Shown here piece by piece: positions 10,391 through 22,060 of a stretch of 64,000 nucleotides of DNA. The stretch spans positions 59,607,135 through 59,671,134 of the forward strand of contig JASEVX010000007.1 of NCBI GenBank assembly GCA_031761405.1, written 5' to 3'. The stretch is from Serripes groenlandicus. Its lineage: Eukaryota; Mollusca; Bivalvia; Cardiida; Cardiidae. The position numbers and the translations under genes were made by a program. The first letter of the stretch is position 1; each line of letters opens with the position of its first letter. Below the pieces are notes generated by a model that did not search any database, was not told the DNA's origin, and saw only the letters and a program-made list of their open reading frames with translations.

Positions 10391-12095
10391 AATCAAAGCA
10401 CTCAAAGTGCTGCCAGCAAGGGGCTAATTGCAGATCACGGAATGCATTAGGACAAGGATTTACCGACTTTTTTTTATGTCCGTTAATTGAATACAATTTG
10501 AGTTAAATGTACAATATTGTATACACATAATGGGGGGGGGGGGGGGGTCTATCGCAAACACTTTTATTTGACTGGAGGTATTTCACAGAGTTCGTTGCAT
10601 AGTTTACACACTCATTGATGCATTAATCACATTTGCATTCTATATCAAAATAAAAAGAACGCTGCATAACAATGAAAATTATATTAAAATTCCGATTAAA
10701 ATATCAAAGCAAAAAATAACCAATCTATTTGTTTTACCTTGTTTGAAATAATTTATGTTATACTTTTAAAATTAACATGATTCATTTTATAAACAAACGA
10801 ATATTTACACTGTGCTGTAATAGAACAATAATGAATGGTCCGTGCCTGGAGATTATTTAACAGTAAACTACGTCTATACAACATAATCCAAATTGTAGGG
10901 GTCAGTCTAGCATGGATTTATACAGTCACAGTTACAGCTGCCTCAAAACAACTGAACATGTTATTTCTCCATAACATAGGTGAACAAATACATGAAAAGT
11001 TTTTTATTCTTTCAAAATCTCAATAAGTGTATATATTCAATGAGCAGGTTGTATAAGTTGTTGATCTGGAGGTACTTACAGATCGGTCGGTGGTACTTTT
11101 TACTATGTAGTGTTTTTCACGATATACATAATTTCTATTGATATTTATACCGTCCTAGCGATTTTGCATCGCGACGAGAATGAATTTTGAAATTATAAAC
11201 ATAAGGACCGTGTTGTGTATGTGTACAACATTAAATGAAGGAACAGCTGAATAGCTTAGTATAATATGTAATACTACAAAGATTAACATGAAACACATGG
11301 GTTATATAGCAACATGTTACACTAAGAGGTGTCGCTTTGAGTGGAAACACTTTCATTCATGAGTTCATTTGTTAAAACAATATACACAACACTTCAAATG
11401 TAAAGTCATCAATTTTTAATTTGGAAATCGCAATCATAATACACCTGATGAATGTATGCACATACTGCTTTAAAGTGTTCCGATTGTGATTAGCTCCAAT
11501 GTCCACGATGACCTCAATTAACAAAATCATTATCATTTATAGCGGTACAAAATCCCAACCTCGTCGCCAATTTGTTGTGTATGTATACAACATTAAATGA
11601 AGGAACAACCATATAGCTTAGCAGAATATTTAATACTACAAAGATTAACATGGAATACATGGGTTATATAGAAATATGTTACACTAAGAGGCGTGGCTTT
11701 GAATGGATGCACTTTCATTCATGAGTTAATTAATTAAGACAATATACACAGCACTCTCCTCTTTCAAATATTAAGTCATCAATTCAAATTTAATTTTGAA
11801 ATCGCAATCATAATTACACATGTGGAACTTATGCACATACTGTTTTAATGTGTTCAGCGTGCGAATGACACCTGAAGAAAATATGCACATACTGCTTTAA
11901 TTTGGCCATACCTGTTGCGTGTGATCAAGTCATGTTGACAGAGTAGAAATACATGTTATTGTTTAATCATGTAATTCATATATTTTAACATAACATTTCT
12001 TTCGAGTTCTTTCTTTTGGTTAAGTGATGTCAAATCAAAACCATTTTCCGGCTGATACGTGTCTTCGGATTTCTAACGAGCCCCTTGCTAAAAAA
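10391..12095 (+). repeat. Block with an inverted paralogue at 29,120-30,862
   Basis: The left end (AAGTGCTGCCAGCAAGGGGC) matches the complement near 30,830-30,862. The right end (TTTCTAACGAGCCCCTTGCT) matches the complement near 29,120-29,140. Inside are two direct copies of a ~270-bp repeat (11,205-11,475 and 11,568-11,850) sharing ACAACATTAAATGAAGGAAC and CACTTTCATTCATGAGTT. No coding frame. Unit B copy: about 45,780-47,470. Confidence 0.8.
10532..10547 (+). repeat. Poly-G run of 16
   Basis: Sixteen consecutive G residues here but seven at the unit B counterpart (45,920-45,926). It could form a G-quadruplex and is also error-prone in sequencing. Confidence 0.85.
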
Positions 12096-12149
12096 TAAGG
12101 AACTATTACTGGAGATGATAAATACCCCAAAACAGCACCTTGAATTCCG

Positions 12150-13145
12150 ACCGACCGACCGACCGACCGAAAGGTAGTCCTATCAAACAGTACTCATTTT
12201 TACCTTTGAACATGACCTTGACCTTTGAGGTACAAGCCACCTCATCATGGTGAACATGTGTGCCCAGTAACTTGAGAATCCTATGATGCATGGTGGAGAA
12301 GCGGACCGGACAAGGTAGTCCTATCAAACAGTACTCATTTTGGCATTTGACCTCTGAGTGTGACCTGGACCTTTGAGGTACAAGCCACCTCATCATGGTG
12401 ACCATGTGTGTCCAGTAACTTGAGAATCCTAAGATGCATGGTTGAGATGCGGGCCGGACAAGGTAGTCCTATCAAACAGTACTCTTTTGACATTTGACCC
12501 TTTGACCTCTGAGTGTGACCTTCACTCTTGAGGTACAAGCCACCTCATCACGGTGAACATGTGCGTCCAGTAACTTGAGAATCCTAAGATGCATGGTTGA
12601 GATGCTGGCCGGACAAGGTAGTCCTATCAAACAGTACTCATTTTGACATTTGATCTTTAAGTGTGACCTTGACCTTTAAGGTACAGGCCTGGGTCTTGTG
12701 CGCGACACGCCGCCTCATCATGGTGAACGTTTGTGCCAAGTTTCTTTGAACTATAATGCATGGTTGAAATGTGAGCCGGACAAGGTACAGTCCTTTCAAA
12801 TAGTACTCATTTCAACGTTTGACATGTAAGTGTGACCTTGACATTTAAGGTACAGGCCTGGGTCTTGTGCGCGACACGCCGCCTCATCATGGTGAACGTT
12901 TGTGCCAAGTTTCTTATAAATCCTATGATGAATGGTTGAAATGCAGACCGGACAAGGTACAGTTCTATCAAATAGTACTCATTTTGACCTTTGACCTCTT
13001 AGTCTGACCTTGACATTTGAGGTACAGGCCTGGCTGTTGTGCTCGACACGCCGCCTCATCATTGTGAACGTTTGTGCCAAGTTTCGTTCAAATCCTATGA
13101 TGCATGGTTAAGATGCGGGCCGGACAAGGTTAGGTGAGACTGACA
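12150..13145 (+). repeat. Tandem repeat, ~148-170-bp units, six or seven copies
   Basis: Each unit carries CTATCAAACAGTACTCATTTT, (T)GTGACCTTGACCTTTGAGG, CCTCATCATGGTGAAC and GCCGGACAAGGTA. Starts are near 12,308, 12,456, 12,611, 12,778, 12,950 and 13,120. The first units have a 148-155 period and the later ones ~170 because of a GTCTTGTGCGCGACACGCC insert. A (CGAC)n tract precedes it. Minus-strand frames here are shadows. Unit B: 47,523-48,500. Confidence 0.85.
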
Positions 13146-13230
13146 GACAGACAGACAGACGTAAAAGGGCTATAACTCTGTAAATTCTACAAAGTGGTTT
13201 GTAAGAAATAGGCCGGACAAAATATGGCTT

Positions 13231-13338
13231 CCGACCGACCGACCGACCGACCGACCGACCGACCGACCGACCGACCGACCGACAGACCGACCGACCGACC
13301 AACCGACCGACCGACCGACCGACCGACTGACCGACCGA
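13231..13338 (+). repeat. (GACC)n microsatellite
   Basis: About 27 GACC units with a few interruptions. With the tandem cores at its left it forms the core-repeat plus microsatellite structure described for bivalve pearl/Helentron-like elements. Unit B: 48,599-48,697, with a CTCACC interruption. Confidence 0.9.
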
Positions 13339-13339
13339 A

Positions 13340-14049
13340 CGCCCAACACAGTGACTCCTATAAAATAATTTTAATCTGTTTATCAATCATTTGTATCACT
13401 CACAATGTTAGATAAATAGTATTAACATGAATTAAATCGAAGCACAGTTATCTTGTTGAAACATCACGCGGAGAAAGTAATAAATGTACAGTTTCTATCA
13501 AAAAGAAACGTGGCCCATTAGCTAGCTGTCAATAACACGTTAAAGGCTGTCAATCTGTTGACCTCTGAACCAGTTTATATCCAAACAATGTCTTCCATTT
13601 CATCTGAAATATATCAATATTATAGATAGGCCCTAGTTCAATGCCTGGGACTACGGGGAACCAACACAGACCCTAGTTCATTGCCTGGGACTTCGATGTA
13701 CCTATCTTATCTCTGGTACTGACGACTTTTTTCGCTCAGCAATAAAAGATTTCCGACAATTTTGCAAGAAATGAGAAATATGGATAAAACGATAACAACA
13801 TCGCTTGTGATTAACGATCACGCCTTGGTCAGGATGCTTATAAATATGGCAATCTTAAAACCCATTTATAGGTGAAATGGCGATGTAACATGATTGCAAA
13901 CTGCTTTAAACAAAATTATGTTCTATGCTTTGTTAATTTTAATAAATTTTCTCCGTTTTCCACAATGTTTTGAATACTTTATTCTTTAATCTCATTTGTA
14001 TATCTAGTTTAAGATGTATGTACCTTTAATATCCAATGGAGATATTGTT
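13340..14049. other. 3' flank of the CARD exon, paralogous to 5,820-6,480 in part
   Basis: 13,385-13,700 repeats the sequence leading into and including the 40-bp minisatellite at 5,835-6,200 (AACATCACGCGGAGAAAGT, TTCCATTTCATCTGAAATAT). So the block upstream of the CARD fragment at 41.7 kb and the block downstream of the CARD exon are copies. 13,700-14,049 is AT-rich with no other feature. Confidence 0.6.
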
Positions 14050-14909
14050 TTAAGACACCCCACCTTCTTTCAGTTCCATTAACGATTGTAGAACGTCCGA
14101 CGTAAGGAACATGACTTTGGGTCTTGAACCTCGATGCTCCATGACCCTTGACCTCAACTCAACACTTATGTCTGAATCTCGATTACTTCCGTCCGAACTC
14201 TTTGGTTCAAATGACTCAACTTGATACAGAACACGTGCTGAGACTTGTCGCAGCTCCACGTTACAAGCGCATTCATAAAGTTTGTTGTCGACAGCTGTTG
14301 AACGATCAATGTCGTCTGCTAAATGTATGTAATGTCTTTTAGCACGCAGAGAGTCTTTCAGGTGCTGAACTTCAGTCTGTGGATTTAGACCGCTCTCTAA
14401 TTCGTTTAAAAGGCTGTCCCATAAATCGCCTTGTCCACCGGTATGCTGTTCTGTATATATGATTTTATTATATAAGCCCTCGGATATACATTCCTTGGAG
14501 AACAGCGCGTCGGCCACGTATTTAACATTCACAGAACTTTTCAGCTTACACCGCACGCAACGTTTATCTCTGACTCGAGCACTGACGTATTCTTCAAAAC
14601 GATTACGGATCTTCCTGACGATATATTCACTGTCCCTTTCCAGAAGGGTCAGCAGATGCTCCATTATTTTCATATCCCTGCCGCGTACAATCGACAGAAG
14701 TATTCTGATCTGGTCTTTTCTATCAGTTCTCTCCCTTATAAACCTACATTCGTCTTCCGTCAAACACCCATTGCTGATCAGTTCGTCCGGTAGATGGCTC
14801 TCCACGAAAAACGTGCCGTCCACAATCTCTTCTATGTGTCGCTGAATGGCTTTGGCTAAACAGTCTCTCCTGTTTGTAGGCACCTGTCGACAACTGCCTC
14901 GTCTCCGCT
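14050..14909 (-). CDS. Tandem-CARD protein, main coding exon, unit A copy
   Basis: Open frame of 277 codons to the TAA at 14,050, extended upstream at the 5' end to a splice acceptor (CCCTATAG) next to 14,910. The exon then starts in phase 1 and reads RRR before the GTG codon that opens the listed frame, as in gene P, so the true start lies in an upstream exon not found. Counting from that GTG, residues about 5-88 form a CARD-like six-helix module (HIEEIVDG, LPDELISNGCLTEDE, DRKDQIRILLSIV). CVRC follows at 109-112, then a second CARD-like module at about 116-192 (VKYVADALF, HLADDID) and a CAC at 205-207. CARDs bind other CARDs in apoptosis and innate immune signalling, so a cytosolic adaptor role is inferred. 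There is no enzyme domain, signal peptide or membrane segment. The frame is open, with about ten residue differences from the unit B copy. Confidence 0.8.
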
Positions 14910-14978
14910 CTATAGGGTATACAATAAGAAAAACAGTAAGCGGGGTCCGACAAAAAGTAACCCTGCCTCACCTTGGTG

Positions 14979-15028
14979 TTATCTCCCTTGTGTCTAATTG
15001 ACTTATCAAGACTACGCAAGGGAGATAA
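14979..15028. repeat. 12-bp inverted repeat upstream of the CARD exon
   Basis: TTATCTCCCTTG (14,979-14,990) mirrors CAAGGGAGATAA (15,017-15,028), ~70 bp upstream of the acceptor on the gene strand. It is conserved in unit B (50,388-50,437). It may be a tiny MITE or an intronic hairpin. Confidence 0.75.
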
Positions 15029-15672
15029 CAATATAACATCAGTTAAACTTCATCTCCGTTTTAGACCATCATACTAAAGATTGAAACCACTGTGACTTCA
15101 ATTTCAATTTACGTCAGAAGCAGAGAAGTAGATATAATCTATGATCCTGTCAGAATTTATATCTAGGGCTCTTCCTGAATGAATACCGACGGTGGAAGAC
15201 CCAATTTGTTCGCCGAACAATTACAGTCAAACCTGTGCTGCTAAAGACCACCTTTGTTTAGCAATTCCCTGTCTATAGCAACCACACTTTTAATTTACCA
15301 ATTACTCATTTTCTGCATGAATGCCCCTGTAATTAAAGATTACATGTGAACAAAGACCAGATTGTTCTCTTCCCTTCGGTGTTCTTTAAACACAGGTTAG
15401 ACTATATTATTTGTATAAACAATATATCTCTGGTAAGACTGTCGTGCGTCTGTTCGCATACTGCACCATTACATCTCTGATCACAGTGTTTTCTAAATAC
15501 CTCAAAATAAAATGTTCATTCGATGCTTTCTTTATTATTGTATTGTGAGTGCCTTTCGAAAAACTAGAGTGTGGTATTCCAGGGTTAGGTTTTCAATTCC
15601 TTATTAAATTAGCTTTAACTTGATAAGGCGATATTTGTTTTCTTATTTTGAATTAAAACAAATATTATATAT

Positions 15673-17130
15673 AAACAAGAGCGCCAAATGTCACAAAATA
15701 CGCCCGTCATGTTTTTTTGAGACCAAGTATAGTGGTAATTGGTTGTACGTCAACCAAACTTAGAGAGCGGACACTGTTAGTACAGTTTTGGCCATTTCGA
15801 GGGACATAATTGTGTAGTCAAACGTAACCAAGATATTCTGCCCATAAACATATTGTCTAAATTTGGCGATGATCGGATAAAGGCTTTACAAGTTATTTAG
15901 CTGACAAGATCAATTTTAGGTAATTTCTATAATTAAAGGGCAATAACTCTCTATCAACTGGAGAAATATGGCTAGTTATCGAACTTGTCCAAGATATTAC
16001 GCCAATACACATTCTGACTAAATTTGGTGATGATTGGACAAAAGCTCCCAAAGTAATTGAGCTGACAAGACCAATTTTAGGTAATTTCTATAATTAAAGA
16101 GGGATAACTCTCGATTGACTAAATCGATATAGCTAGTTATCAAAATTATCCGAGATATTATGCCAATACACATTCTGACCAAATTTAGGAATGATTGAAT
16201 AAAGGCTTCTAAAGTTATTGAGCTGACAAGACCAATTTTAGGTAATTTCTATAATTAAAGGGCGATAACTCTCAATTGACTTAAGCGATATGGCTAGTTA
16301 TCAAACTTGTCTGAGATATAATCCCAATACACATTCTGACCAAATTTGGTGATGATTGGACAAAGGCTTCTTAAGTTATTGAGCTGACAAGACCAATTTT
16401 AGGTAATTTCTATAATTGAAGGGCGATAACTCTTGATTAACTAAAGCAATATGGCTAGTTATCAAACATGTCCGAGAAGTTTTGCCAATACACATTCTGA
16501 CTAAATTAAATGATCATTGGGCAAAGGCTTCTAAAGTTATTGAGCTGACAAGACCAATTTTGGGTAATTTCTATAATTAAAGGACGATAACTCTTGATTG
16601 ACTTAAGCGATATGGCTAGTTATCAAACTTGTCTGAGATATAATCCCAATACACATTCTGACCAAATTTGGTGATGATTGGACAAAGGCTTCTTAAGTTT
16701 TTGATCTGACAAGACCAATTTTGGGTAATTTCTATAATAAAAGGGCAATAACTCTTGATTGACTTAAGCGATATAGCTAGTTATCGAACTTGTTTGAGAT
16801 ATTAGCCTAATACACATTCTGACCAAATTTGGTGATCATTTGACAAAGGCTCCTAAAGTTATTGAGCTGACAAGACCAATTTTGGGTAATTTCTATAATT
16901 AAAGGGCGATAACTCTTGATTGACTAAAGCGATATGGCTAGTTATCGAATATGTCCGAGATATTATCCCAATACACATTCTGACTAAATTTGGTGATGAT
17001 TGGACAAAGGTTTCTAAAGATGAGCTGACAACATACTGGAAGCCGCACGACCGCCCGCCCGCCAGCCCGCCCGCCAACCCACCCAAACCGCACGCCAACA
17101 CGGCCGCCCGCCCGTAAGCCGCAGGTAAAA
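15673..17130 (+). mobile_element. Pearl/Helentron-like element with 161-bp tandem cores
   Basis: After a unique left end (AACAAGAGCGCCAAATGTCAC) come eight copies of a 161-bp core. The CTGACAAGA word starts at 15,901, 16,062, 16,223, 16,384, 16,545, 16,706 and 16,867, an exact period. The right end is a GC-rich (CCGC/CCCG)n tract (17,040-17,116). Unit B: 51,070-52,530, with a shorter GC tract. A shorter inverted relative is at 33,729-34,262. It encodes no protein. Assignment to pearl/Helentron type rests on architecture only. Confidence 0.75.
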
Positions 17131-17280
17131 CTATAATACGATACAAGTGATCGAAAAGATCAACATGTGAACAAAAAAACGTGTATCTCATTTGTTTTTA
17201 CAAACATACTAAATGTGACCTATTTCTTTCAAACAATGTAGACAGGAGTGGTTTGTCGTCTCTCTCAGGCAGGTAGATAT

Positions 17281-17543
17281 ATGAGCCGTACCACGAGAAA
17301 ACCAACCTTATGGACGCTGCGTAATGTATCGGCCCAGATCAGCCTAGACAGTCCGTGCAGGCTAATCCGGGCCGACACATTTCGTCTCAGGGGGATAGAG
17401 ATATAAAGTAATGATTCTTAACAGAAAATCCACAGGAGGCGAAAAGTGTCCGTCCGGGTTAGCCTGCGCGACATGCGTAGGCTGATCTGGATCGATACTT
17501 TACGCAGAGTCCACAATGTTGGTTTTCTCATAGAACGGCTCAT
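17281..17543. mobile_element. 263-bp palindromic MITE
   Basis: ATGAGCCGTACCACGAGAAA at the left mirrors TTTCTCATAGAACGGCTCAT at the right. Internal words (GATCAGCCT, GGCTAATCCGGGCCGACAC, GCGAAAAGTG) are also arranged as an inverted pair, so the whole can fold back. Unit B: 52,704-52,966. Related shorter copy: 18,355-18,582. Confidence 0.8.
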
Positions 17544-17700
17544 ATGATTTAAGACAAAATGTATTCTATTAATGAAGTTTCATTTTCAACAATTTGGAGT
17601 TTTTGTGATATTTCTTCGTTCTTTTTTATAAAAAATATTGAATATTGCACATTATGAGGTGCATTTACTATGAAAATATTGGACAAGAGGTAACTTTTTG

Positions 17701-17976
17701 ATTGATTGATTAGTGTTTAACGCCGTTTTCAACAATTGTTCAGTCATATCACGACGGCCAGTTCACCTACTCATGTGTGTTCTGGCTTTCTCACACCAGT
17801 ACTCCACACAATATTCTTTTCAAGCAAATGACTTCTTTTCTACATAGACTGTTATCCCGTTGATGGTTGACGAATGACTCTTGTCATAGTAACTTTTATC
17901 AAACTTCGGAAAGAATGTTGGCCGAGAAAGGGGTTCGAACTCATAACCCCTCGATTGACAGCTCACGGGGCTTGGT
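17701..17976 (-). mobile_element. SINE with 13-bp target-site duplication, unit A
   Basis: Full SINE body in minus orientation with an (ATTG)n-type tail at its left and a GAGTTCGAACCCC-type B box (imperfect) at its right. It is flanked by ACAAGAGGTAACT at 17,683-17,695 and 17,977-17,989, the duplication expected of L1/RTE-type priming. Confidence 0.85.
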
Positions 17977-18354
17977 ACAAGAGGTAACTGATTCTGGTCA
18001 TATTTACCAACGTTGACAAATAGTAGGTCATAGAACTAGTTGATTTGCCCGTCAAACCTACACGTGCATTGGAAAAACGCATACCATGAATTGGAAACAA
18101 ATCAAATTGAATTAAAGGTAAGCCTTGATTGACTATATTCTATATAGTAACTGCAATGTGTATATAAAAGTCTTAAATTCGCTGACAATGGCCAGTCCAG
18201 AATGTATTATTTATTTACAATTAATCGTTTGATGGGAGGAAACATATCACTATGACATTGATTAATTCGCCAATGTGGTATGTATACATGTATATCATTT
18301 GGGAACAATTTGTCAAACATTCAGTGTTAAATAATCTAATCGCTTCCTTATAAT

Positions 18355-18582
18355 TGAGCCATTACAAGAGAAAACAAACACTATGGACTCTGCGTAATGT
18401 ATCGACCCAGATCAGCCTGCGCAGTCCGTGCAGGCTATTCCGGTTCGACAAATTCCTTTTCAGGGGGGATAGAGGTATAGAGTAATGATTCCTAATCCAC
18501 AAGATGCGAAAAGTGTCTGTCCGGCATGCTAAGGCTAATCCGGGTCGATACTTAACGCAGAGTCTCTCGCAGGAAGCTCATA
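18355..18582. mobile_element. Shorter relative of the palindromic MITE
   Basis: TGAGCCATTACAAGAGAAAAC and GCAGAGTCTCTCGCAGGAAG plus GCTCA at the ends, with the central GATCAGCCTGCGCAGTCCG words. Unit B: 53,779-54,005. A further remnant (GCACAGGCTGATCTGGATC) lies near 23,450-23,520. Confidence 0.7.
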
Positions 18583-18767
18583 TGTACAATTTACCTGCTA
18601 TACTCGTTGGAACAGCCGGAACAGCCAGAACGTCCATCTTATTATCGATGATTCGTTGACGTTTAAGAGAAGGACCACCATTTGCACGAGGGCCAGAAGT
18701 TATCTCACCGCGCATTCTGGGTACTTCTAAATCGCTGACAAATTACAATCTGATCTCTGCAATTTGA

Positions 18768-18923
18768 TGTAAAATGTTATGTTTATAAATACATTAACCC
18801 CTTTCATGTAAAATGTTATGTTTATAAATACATTAACCCCTTTCATGTAAAATGTTATGTTTATAAATACATTAACCCCTTTCATGTAAAATGTTATGTT
18901 TATAAATACATTAACCCCTTTCC
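18768..18923 (+). repeat. 39-bp tandem repeat, four units (one in unit B)
   Basis: The unit starts TGTAAAATGTTATGTTTATA and ends ACCCCTTTCA. The four units are nearly identical. Unit B has a single copy (54,189-54,230). It is a young expansion, or an assembly collapse in one copy. Confidence 0.9.
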
Positions 18924-19282
18924 CATATACAGACCCTTTCTTATACCTCTTCAGCAGACAATACTTTAAAAATGGTAGTAGCGGCTGCCCTCCTAGTCGC
19001 TCGGAATTGCGGGGTTTGCATTACGACTGACTGGCTGGTGTCAGGATAAATGGACCAGTATTACTGGTAACTTACCCAGGAAACGCCGTGATATAGCTGA
19101 ACAATTGTTGAAAGCTGCGTAAAACAGCAATTAATAAAATCTTCAGCAGGCGTCTTTTAAAAATATTGTTGCAAAAGGTGACATTGTTCATATCAATGAA
19201 CTATTTTCAAGGGTTAATCTTGGTTTACCATATTTTAACCAGATTATTTTCAATGTTTTCTGCTGCAGGTTTGTCGTATGCG
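18906..19282 (+). mobile_element. TTAACCC-family MITE split by a SINE
   Basis: The left half begins TTAACCCCTTTCCCATATACAG and the right half ends near GCGGGAAAGGGATAA. Between them (18,990-19,135) is a 5'-truncated SINE, with CTTCAGCAG words on both sides as the probable duplicated target. Unit B: 54,216-54,612. Confidence 0.6.
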
Positions 19283-19660
19283 GGAAAGGGATAATTTTGT
19301 TACCTAATCACAAAGACATACATTTGACTAAGGCTAAACTTGTAAATTTTTATTCAAATAGTTGTCACTGACTTCATTATAATTAGACGGTCAGTGATGG
19401 CTGTGACGAGAGTGTGTCTATTCTTTAGGCTCATCTGAGTCTCCAATATTCGTGATTTAAACAAGATACCTTTTCGCATGTCGACGCTTATATGTTACAA
19501 CACATTTTAAGCTTGTTATTTTACCAAAAGGTTTTACACCAACTAAAGATGGACGCTCCGATATTGTCATACCAAATTCTTAAAATATGATAGAAATGTC
19601 TTTCCTCCATGGCGCTCACAGTTGCGAGGATATTATTACGACTGTTGTATCAGTGTTAGG

Positions 19661-19725
<65 letters not shown>

Positions 19726-19980
19726 CTTTAACGCGGATATCAACAATTGTTCAGTCATATCACGGCGGCCAGTTCACCTACTCATATGTTACCTGGTTTT
19801 CTCACACCAGTACTCCACACAACATACTTTCCAAGCAACTGACTGCTTTTCCACATAGACTGTTAGCCCATTGGTGAAAGACGAATTACGCTTGTCATAA
19901 GCTTGTCGAGCTTGGGCTCGAAATCACAACCCCTGGATTGACGGTCCGCGTCGCTACCGACTGAGCTACCGGGGCTCGGC
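19661..19980 (-). mobile_element. SINE with long (TTGA)n tail
   Basis: A ~62-bp (TTGA)n tract, then the SINE read backwards to the head GCCCCGGTAGCTCAGTCGG with B box. The flanking words TGTATCAGTGTTAGG (19,646-19,660) and TGTACCGGTGTTAGG (19,981-19,995) look like an aged target duplication. Unit B: 54,981-55,276, tail shorter. Confidence 0.8.
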
Positions 19981-20139
19981 TGTACCGGTGTTAGGATAAA
20001 TTATACCGGTAGTACTGGTATTTTACCCAGGAAACGCTGTGGTATAACAGAAATACTTTTAAAACCGGGTTTAAACTCAATTCAAACAAGCAAACAAACA
20101 AACGAATATAATAATGAAAACAACATTCATTCTAAGGTG

Positions 20140-20338
20140 TTTTACGCCGCTTTCAACAATTGTTCAGTTATATCACGGCGTTGCCTGGGTAAGTTTCCAG
20201 TACTTATGGTCCATCATTTATCCTGACATCAGTCAGTCAGTCGTTATGCTAACCCCGAAACCCTGAGCGCTAAGAAGGGCAGCCATTATCTCCATTTTTA
20301 AAGTCTTTGTTATGACTCGACCGGGGATCGAACCCGAG
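20140..20338 (-). mobile_element. SINE of the second family
   Basis: Same structure as 7,844-8,036, with a clear B-box word GGGTTCGATCCCCGGTCG on the minus strand. Unit B: 55,438-55,636. Confidence 0.7.
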
Positions 20339-20415
20339 ATGTAATGTGTAATGGTGTTCCAGTGTATACGTACTGTTCTGTTTGAATATTCATTTTCCAC
20401 CAATACATGATAATC

Positions 20416-20765
20416 AATAATTGATTGCTTAATTGATTGATACAGTAAAGGATAGCATAACGAAATTTATAAGCAGATCTACAAAAACTTCCACCTTAAT
20501 TTGACACAATACATGTTATTCCAAATAAATCTCATAAAGCGTAGCAAGCAGAAAGACAACAAAAACGGGACTCCGTTATGCAACTATATCAATAATTGAT
20601 TGCTTAATTGATTGACACAGTACTGGATAAAGTAATTTATAAGCAGATCTACAAGCACTTCCACCTTAATTTGACACAATACATGTTATTCCAATTAAAT
20701 CTTATAAAGCGTAGCAAACACAAAGACAAGAAAACTGGGACTCTGTTATGCAATCTATACACGTA
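20416..20765 (+). repeat. 175-bp tandem duplication
   Basis: AATAATTGATTGCTTAATTG begins at 20,416 and again at 20,591, and the following 175 bases (TTATAAGCAGATCTACAA, CACTTCCACCTTAATTTGAC) repeat. Unit B has the same pair (about 55,713 and 55,887). A single-copy version is in the 7.5-kb block. Confidence 0.8.
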
Positions 20766-21095
20766 CTTGAACCACGATTCGCTGAAAATGTATGAAAACT
20801 TGTATTGACTCGATATATATTAGATAAGGGCCGTGGCAGACGAAAATGAGTCTTGTTACGTGCGCGAAAAGTAAAAACTCTGGATGTGCGTACGCATAGT
20901 TTTTCCACAGCGTCAACTTTTCGCTTTCATTCAGAAAAGTCATAGATGTAACTTCATACGAAAAGCTGGAATTGTAGCCCCGCTAATTCCACGTTCATAC
21001 CCATACGTACATGCTAAACAAGAGGGCGTATTAAGAAATGTTTTCTTATTCCGCGACTTCTAGGGAATATAAAGCAATAAACAACGTATGACACA
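20480..21095 (+). repeat. Block with an inverted paralogue at 25,330-25,800
   Basis: TTGTTACGTGCGCGAAAAGT, AACAAGAGGGCGT and TATTCCGCGACTTCTAGGG recur as reverse complements at 25,360-25,620. No coding frame. Confidence 0.75.
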
Positions 21096-21916
21096 TCACT
21101 TATCATACTGATCAAATACTTTTTTTTTTTTAAAGTATTGTAGTCACAGGAAACGTTTCCAATAGCGAACAACTTTCTATTTCTAACCAACAAACTATGT
21201 AAAATTAGCCCGGATATGTTCAGTTGGAAGATTCTATAAAGCGTCCAACGTCCTACAACCTTGCCGCTGTTACGTGACTTATTCAGTCAGTGAATACGAC
21301 ATATTTATACGTATAGTGACCATCATATGTTTTCAACATGCGACACTTTAACATGATCTAGATAACCATATAGCTCGGTAAACAGACTATTTAAAAGTAT
21401 TTATAGATAAGTAATAACCGATAAACGAATCACGATCACTGGTTCCCCCATTATATTCAAAAGTCAGTGTTTTCAGTGTCAATTAGTAATATGGTAAAAA
21501 GGCAATTGGTGTGGGGTAAAGGTTGTACGAAGAAGTATTTGTGCAAATTGGAAAGTTGCCACTTAGATATTTTTTTTTCTTTAGTTAAATCGTTTAATCA
21601 GTTAAAACTACGGTGTTTAAAGTAGGCGAGAGAAAGTGAAAAATAAAACAAACTAGAGCGTATTGCTACACTAGTGTAATTGTACTTGTTTAATGTGTAG
21701 TAAGCGCATTATAGCATTGCGCAACCAGCATGTCAAGTGTTATATGTTACATGTAAGTATTGTTCAATTGAAGAGCGATTAAATCACTCTGACATTTCAT
21801 AAAATGTATTTATTAGATCTTAAGATCAGATATATTGTTTATCTTTGTTACATTTTACTGAAATGTAAAACCGTTACATTTTCTTATAAATTTTAGTCTA
21901 AATGAAACCGTGAATA
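21096..21916. other. No feature recognised
   Basis: AT-rich, with a T10 run near 21,120. Nothing repeated elsewhere in the window apart from unit B (56,401-57,190). Confidence 0.5.
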
Positions 21917-22060
21917 ATGTTTTAACCGTTTCCCTCATACCTCGTTTCCCTTTGCCGCCTCAGCAACAGCATACTTTTAAAAACATTATGAAAACATAAT
22001 GAGTAAGTTCTCCTTCTGTCACAATGCTTTCAACTCTATTCAATAGAAGTAATCCACATG
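21917..22060 (+). mobile_element. Partial TTAACCC-family MITE
   Basis: The words TTTAACCGTTTCCCTCATAC, TTCTGTCACAATGCTTTCAAC and CTCTATTCAATAG match the left half of the family. Unit B: about 57,200-57,330. Confidence 0.5.

Noticed and set aside
12106..12538. Overlapping minus frames with EYCLIGLP repeats
   Set aside because: By-products of the tandem repeat; the words recur with the DNA period.
13108..13415. RSVGRSVG and DRPTDRPT repeat-protein frames
   Set aside because: Translations of the (GACC)n microsatellite; interrupted in unit B.
15740..17030. CRISPR-like array
   Set aside because: The 161-bp repeats are contiguous without spacers, and the DNA is eukaryotic.
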